Origin: Pezizomycotina sp. ARF18
Lineage: Eukaryota > Ascomycota
DNA length: 64,000 nt
Assembly: GCA_002224055.1 (NCBI GenBank)
Contig: AZLU01000180.1
Location: forward strand, 1-64,000
Reading direction: 5' to 3'
Of this stretch, positions 58,836-64,000 are shown piece after piece. The position numbers and the translations under genes were made by a program. Each line of letters begins with the position of its first letter. Position 1 is the stretch's first letter. The notes under the pieces are model-generated. The model saw only the letters and a list, made by a program, of their open reading frames with translations. It was not told the origin of the DNA and did no database searches.

Positions 58836-60759
58836 TTACAGCAGACTAGCGCTCCGCCTCCGTCCAGTCTCGTGCTCATCATCTTCGTACCGGCCTGGCC
58901 TCGGCGGCGGTGATTCGCGTCTTTCCCCTTCCATGACGCCAGCAATATTCTCCCTTTCAAAATGTAGATGGGAATCCCTGCTCGGTCCTATAGAACTTAT
59001 AGGGCTAAGTGGTAGGATGTCTGGTATCAGAAACTCCGGTAAGTTTGCAGAGTGCTCTATAACAATGCTCGTTATCCTTCGTTGTCTCGAAGGCGTCGGC
59101 GGCTGCTTCCGGTCGTCGTTGAGGTTCGTGTTTATACTCCTTAGCTGAGCCGGGGATCAATGTGCGCATCGGAGCGAAGATTCATGTTGCCTAACCTTTG
59201 CGCAGCAGCGCTACACACGTTATATGTAAATACTCGGTCTATGGAATGTTCGGTCTGGTTGTATTCGTAGTTGAAATTTTTTTTCCGGGGGTGGTATTTT
59301 CAGCAATATGCTTTATTTCTTCTTCTCTAAGTCTCAGCAGTTGAAATAGAAAAAGGAAATTAAGGATATTGAGAAACTTTGAGGGCAAAACTCACCACGT
59401 GTGCCAACGAGCGTGTCAGTCCTCGTCGTGAACGCGTTTGAATTAGGATATCTCGAACCCTTTTCTTGGACCGCTGTTGTTCCGCCCACGGTTCCATTGG
59501 ATTTCGAACCGATCGAAGATAACCTTCCGAATAGCGTCGGGAAGAAATGCTGGACCAGCGGCTTTATCGCAGGCGTCGAGGCGGCCATGATACCTAGATT
59601 TGTTTCCACGTTCGTCCAGATCATCAGGCTGAAGCCAGTCCACGTCGGGTCGCGGCTGAACGCGTTGTCCTTGAGAGTGTTCAAACGGATTATTGAGCCT
59701 ATACACGCACTTCGGAGGGTAGAAAGTCAGCATACTAAACTATTGAAGCGGGCTTTGCAAGCACAGTATGAGAAGGAAAGAACATACACCAGCCCCATCG
59801 AGAACACCGAAATAACCAAGAGCTTCTGTGAAGTTTTCACTCGTAAACCCCAAAGCATTTTCACCGGCAGACCGAAGATCCAGAAATCCGTCGCAATGTT
59901 GACTCCCGCAAGCGCGTAGCTCAAGGCCAGCCTATCCACGCAGACCTCGCGAATTTTTCCAGCCTTGATCCGAGGAACATCCCAGTTGGCGTAGATCGGC
60001 CAGCATTGGAAGACACAAGCGGCCGTGATCGAGACCGTCATGAGCGCAACGAAAGCGATTGAGCAATGGACGAGCATTCGGAACGTCGGTGAGGCGGAGA
60101 GGCGGAGATAAAAAGTTAAAATCGATAGCTTTACGGAGCAAAGCAGGACTACGTATATGATCTGCGTGCCGTAGATCAGGTGTAGAAGGTGTTCGACGTT
60201 CTGGCGTGAAACGTCCCATATGTGCTTTCCTTCTCCATATCTTGTCGCTAATATGAACGAGTTACCTTGTCAGTTCACACAAGCAATTTCGAAAATTTGA
60301 CGTTTGATCAAGGAAAGGTATAGTGCTTACTCTCACAAATTAGTATTGTCACCGCCGTTTGTGTGACCTTGAAGAAGGAAATGTTAGCAAGCGATGAAGT
60401 AGGAGAGTAGTAACGGACGGGGCGAAAACACGTACTATCGCGATTGTTATCCAGAAATCATCCCATCCGAGAAAGTGAACGACCTTCCATCGACACACCA
60501 AGCGCATGACGACAACAGTCAAACTCATGACGTACAAGCAATGAGGACTACTAAGATTCCTAGTGCCCTCGTCGGTATTGGCTCCCACTGCGAAGACGAT
60601 TATTGTTAGCAAAGATAACCCGCAGTATAACTTAAGAACATCAATATGATTTCTGTGCAACGTTCATGATATTGATCGCTGGGGTTACTGTCTTACCGCT
60701 TTCTTTGGTGGAGGATAGAACTTTTCATCCAAAGCCTCGGGATGCATGTAAACCATCAT
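58836..60759 (-). CDS. rhodopsin-like integral membrane protein 5, mostly intact
   Basis: Best-preserved receptor-like gene here. Confident exons: 60436 upward (SLTVVVMRLVCRWKVVHFLG, DDFWITIAI), 60331-60367, 59788-60247 and 59396-59709. Introns are 60368-60435, 60248-60330 and 59710-59787; phases agree and no frame break is needed. Segments: GEGKHIWDVSRQNVEHLLHL, VVLLCSVKLSILTFYLRLSA, CVFQCWPIYANWD, ALAGVNIATDFWIFGLPVKM and SRDPTWTGFSLMIWTNVETN, then GIMAASTPAIKPLV. A donor at 59395 can splice to a short exon ending at 59313 (EKKK). However, a long open tail follows at 59134-58836 (LNDDRKQPPTPSRQRRITSI to GRRRSASLL) and probably belongs to the protein; the splice into it is not resolved. The start is also unresolved: MMVYMHPEALDEKF at 60759 before a GTAAGA donor is the best candidate first exon. 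Plasma-membrane receptor-like. Confidence 0.7.
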
Positions 60760-62850
60760 AACGTGTCGCTTAGCTACCGTTCGGCACCAAAGTTTCCGCT
60801 TCTGTAAATGTAAACAGAGATTCCTAGAAAATAATACGGTCGTGGTCGCACCACGGGAAATGCTTGAAACGTCAAGGAGGATATTTTGCACAACTCGTAT
60901 GATTTTTCTTGACCTTGTAAGAAACCGACGGTGTTAATAAAGGAACCCAAAAAGCTTAATATATCCTAGAGACATTGCGTCTGAAAAAAAAAAAAAAGAA
61001 AAAAAAAAAAAAAGAAAAAAAAAAGAAAGAGCTCGGACCCAGGGCATCTGTAAAGGAGGAATAAAGCCATATTTGAGCCAGGACCAGAAACTTGTTTTCT
61101 TATAGATCTCTATCGTCTCGATCCTTTCTTCCGTGGGCAATAGCTACTTTGGCGAGACTTGGAATTTCACAGAATTTGTCCGCATGCGGCCATTCTCATA
61201 TTTAATTCGAGTCTGCTTTTGTTTTAGGCTGTTTATCGTCCTAAAATGCTAAGACAGTCGGAGTGCAACTCCGGCTAACCAAATAGCAAGTGCTAGTGGA
61301 TCAGCGGGTATTTAAGATCTTACATTTGACCTGTCAACCAGCACCGTATAGTCGAAGGCCCGGTGCTATACGTAGGGATAGAATAACAGTAACTCCAGCT
61401 ATAGTCCTTCGGAATTCAGGGACTTCCTTCGCTTTGCCTCGGGCACGCTTGTCACAGGCTCTCGCTAAGGAATGTGGCTTGCTCAGGCTCAGGCCGTCTT
61501 GAGAAACCCGGATGCACCGCCTTCTTCGGGTATAAATGCTCAAAACTGCCCACGATTCCACGAACGATAATCGGGGAAGTAGGGAGTATCAAGCTCTTGC
61601 GCCATGCTCTAAATATTATGCCAGATCGTTATTCCTACGCTGGGTAATAACGATATAACCGTCGTGTTCCGTCGGAGGTTACTGATTTCTTGTCACTCTT
61701 GATGCTCAGCATGGCGCTGCAATGATCAATTGTGACTTTTTGACTTCTTCCACGTTTTCAATATCGCTAGTGCATGATGGATGGATAAAAACGCAGTAAG
61801 GTTTTTCAAAGCCTCGACCCAACAACAAGGTTGGCTTTGTTTCACCCCATGGAGGCTTGAAACCAACCAAAGTGGCCGATTACAGCGAACCAAAGCTGTT
61901 AGGCTTGGAATAGGGCTTAAGGCATATGTATCTAAATAGTAAATAGATCTAAATTTACTGGTAGATCTCGATTGAATCCATGGGCTCTAGGATACTACTC
62001 CGTCAGTACCCCTCAGACGCATCCTAAGCATGATCCGTACAAATACAGGACAAAATTCAGAGCAATTTCTTCCGTGTAAACTGCTGACCAGAATGCCTCC
62101 AGCTTAATAAGATCGAAGAAATCTTTCTTATTTTCTGTTAGTTAAACCTGAAGTATAGAACTATAAAGATGGAACAAAAACAAGGTTCGTATTTTTCCCG
62201 ACTGGTGGCGAAAAAAAAAACGAGATTAATCGAAGGAGGTACAAATCACAAAGGCTCGAGGTGGGTATTTTCACGATCGATGGACGCGAACGCGAACGAG
62301 TACACTAGAACACGAAGACGGGGGCGTCTCTTAACGACACCTAAACATAGGTGGAAGCTTAGCCTGGACTATCTAATTATTTCAGAATGCAGGGACAACA
62401 CTCTCATATCAATTCCTCTTCCGCGCCGCCCCGATTATTCTTGTTATGAATCTAGCCAAGCAGCAGCTCGAGGAACTCAAACGGAAAATTAGAGTATATA
62501 GCGGTAAATGTTAGCAGTTGTCAGGACGATTTGCACACTATAATTTCCAAGCCAGACGGCGGCTACACGTGCGTGAAACGCTTTGCCGATGAACATATTA
62601 AACGATAAATTTTCTTTATTGTATTTGTATCATGATTAAGTTATAAGCAACCAATGCAAACATGCTCGCTTCTTAAGGATTTGGTATCGTCATGCAGGAC
62701 GAATTAAAGGAATCCGTGGTTCAAGATTACACGAGGTTCATGAAGGATAGCCTGTTAGCCCCCTTAAAGTCTCTAGTGCGACAGTCCGCCCCCCTTTTCT
62801 TTCTTTTTTTTTTTCTCCTCAATGCCCAAAGCCTCGCTTGCGGATATTCT
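60760..62850. other. about 2.1 kb without a recognised gene; A-rich tract
   Basis: A poly-A tract with G interruptions lies at 60983-61027. Frames at 61290-61502 (plus) and 61334-61561 (minus) overlap and have no motifs. A 107-codon plus frame at 62169-62492 is Lys/Arg-rich, without family resemblance. Confidence 0.45.
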
Positions 62851-62856
62851 TTACAA

Positions 62857-63566
62857 TTATTCTTTTGTCGTCCCAATTGCCGAGTAGTCAAAGATGCTCT
62901 ATTGCGCAGAAAACGAAAGTCAGTTCGGAAGCTTGAAGTAAACTAGACTTCTTGGAGCCTAGGATACTTACGTTACTCAATGCGTCTAGCTCCTCTGGTT
63001 GACAACCAACCTGGCGCCACGGAAGGTCCTCCATTGATCCCGTGAAAGTTGGCGAGGTGTGTCTCGATATCCTCAAGACAGCCATAGTGCGCCATGTCGC
63101 CCTTCCTCTCGCAGCGTGAACAGGCGTATGGGAAAGGTGAGCAATACCAACGTGTCTATATTAGAATCAATACTAGCTTAGCCTTTGCAGTTTAAAATAT
63201 ATTTATTCTATCACGAAACTCGCTAAAACAAAAGGAGGAGGCTTCACCTCTTGAACTCAGCCTCGTTTTCAAAAACGCGACTGCACCCGGAGCGGGGCAA
63301 TTGTATTGTCCCGGATACGCATAAAGCGTTGCGTCTTCGAACGGGCCAGGAGGTAGCTGCCAATTTGTCGGGCGACGCTTTTGCGTTATTGTTCTTTGGC
63401 TTTTTCGGTTGGATTGGGTCTGATATGGCCAGGTCTTGGTTAAAATCTTCGTCATGGCGTCTACGTACCGGCTAACTTCGTAATTGTCTATTTCTAAGCC
63501 ATGATCCTCGGGCCTGATCTGCTGAGATAATGTCCTGAGAAGATTGAAGTCTGGAGATGCTGCCAT
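62857..63566 (-). pseudogene. C2H2-type zinc-finger protein, one frame break
   Basis: ATG at 63566 (MAASPDFNLLRTLSQQIRPE), then a Lys/Arg/Gln-rich segment. A first finger reads YNCP, RSGCSRVFENEAEFKR, with its His beyond an intron starting GTGAAG; the Cys pair is split by a frame change near 63295. Exon 2 carries FPYACSRCERKGDMAHYGCL, then EDIETHLANFHG (CxxC...H...H), and after a second frame change DLPWRQVGCQPEELDALSN. The intron 62899-62971 (GTAAGT...AATAG) joins in frame to the last exon SIFDYSAIGTTKE, stop 62857-62859. About 190 residues. Two closely spaced fingers at the C-terminal side of a basic region suggest a nucleic-acid-binding protein in the nucleus; no target known. Confidence 0.6.
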
Positions 63567-63569
63567 GTT

Positions 63570-64000
63570 GTCGATGCCTATAACCTCGCAGTTAGCTGCT
63601 CGTAAGCGGATTTAGAAGAGTTTCAAGGAGACTAATTAAGACGCGGTGAACAAGTGATGGGCAACCTTAAATTCAATGGATTCGTCTGCATATATATGGA
63701 GTGGTGGATTTCCTGTTCTGAATTGATCATTGGGCAGCCTGAATTGCCCAGTGTCTAGTAGAGCGGCGTCGGTTTGTTGGATCGGAGTTAATCATTCTCG
63801 TTCTCCTTCAGCCTTCTCAGGCCTTCTCTTTATGGCTCTTTTTGGCGAGAAATATCGGTTGCTACGTCCATCTTCGAGACTCTCTGCATATACAACTATT
63901 GTTTGTTCATTTCAAGCCTTTCGCGCTATAATGACCGGTTTCCAAACCTGTATCTATAAAGCGTAGAATATTAATATTATTATTCGTTATTCCTTCGGCA
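63570..64000. other. intergenic to window end
   Basis: Promoter side of the C2H2 gene. A 78-codon plus frame at 63730-63966 has no motif. Sequence turns AT-rich at the very end. Confidence 0.4.

Noticed and set aside
1-64000. CRISPR arrays, rRNA genes, bacterial operons
   Set aside because: No regularly spaced direct repeats, no rRNA-like blocks, and the splice signals are eukaryotic.

Overview
The window reads as nuclear DNA of a filamentous ascomycete (Pezizomycotina-type). Three things point that way. Short introns of roughly 60-150 nt with GTAAGT-like donors and CTAAC/CTGAC-like branch sites interrupt most coding stretches. The protein families are fungal: rhodopsin-like membrane receptors, F-box proteins, a bZIP/DUF3425 factor, a DUF2235 hydrolase and small secreted proteins. 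An AT-rich transposon relic has lost almost every CpA/TpG dinucleotide, the mark of repeat-induced point mutation (RIP). All family calls are my own reading of translated sequence; no search was run.

Layout. 1-2121: 3' part of a RIP-saturated hAT DNA transposon with intact GC-rich terminal DNA. 3.3-10.6 kb: broken host genes (short-chain dehydrogenase, bZIP/DUF3425, an unnamed conserved protein, a fungal multi-TM protein). 10.6-14.6 kb: nothing recognised except a 30-bp minisatellite. 14.6-19.7 kb: DUF2235 relic and two F-box/LRR-like genes. 22.3-24.5 kb: a tandem pair of small genes duplicated with their promoters. 25.2-25.7 kb: a small secreted protein. 27.9-31.4 kb: a long unidentified minus-strand coding tract with SH3/Tudor-like segments. 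32.4-39.4 kb: a family of related F-box genes with a rhodopsin-like fragment among them. 41.4-45.3 kb: two convergent rhodopsin-like paralogues. 45.7-47.2 kb: a nested pair of inverted-repeat elements. 49.0-51.8 kb: two more F-box genes, one intact. 52.2-54.4 kb: a pair of small secreted Cys-containing proteins. 55.3-60.8 kb: two more rhodopsin-like genes. 62.9-63.6 kb: a C2H2 finger gene.

The gene set (membrane receptors, F-box adaptors, secreted proteins, transposon remains) looks like a fast-evolving accessory or subtelomere-like region. There is no evidence of one operon-like pathway. The most striking feature is that nearly every gene keeps its family motifs but is split by one or a few 1-2 nt frame breaks. 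Either the region is decaying through indels, or the assembly carries uncorrected indels. The F-box gene at 49030-49707 and most of the receptor gene at 58836-60759 are exceptions.
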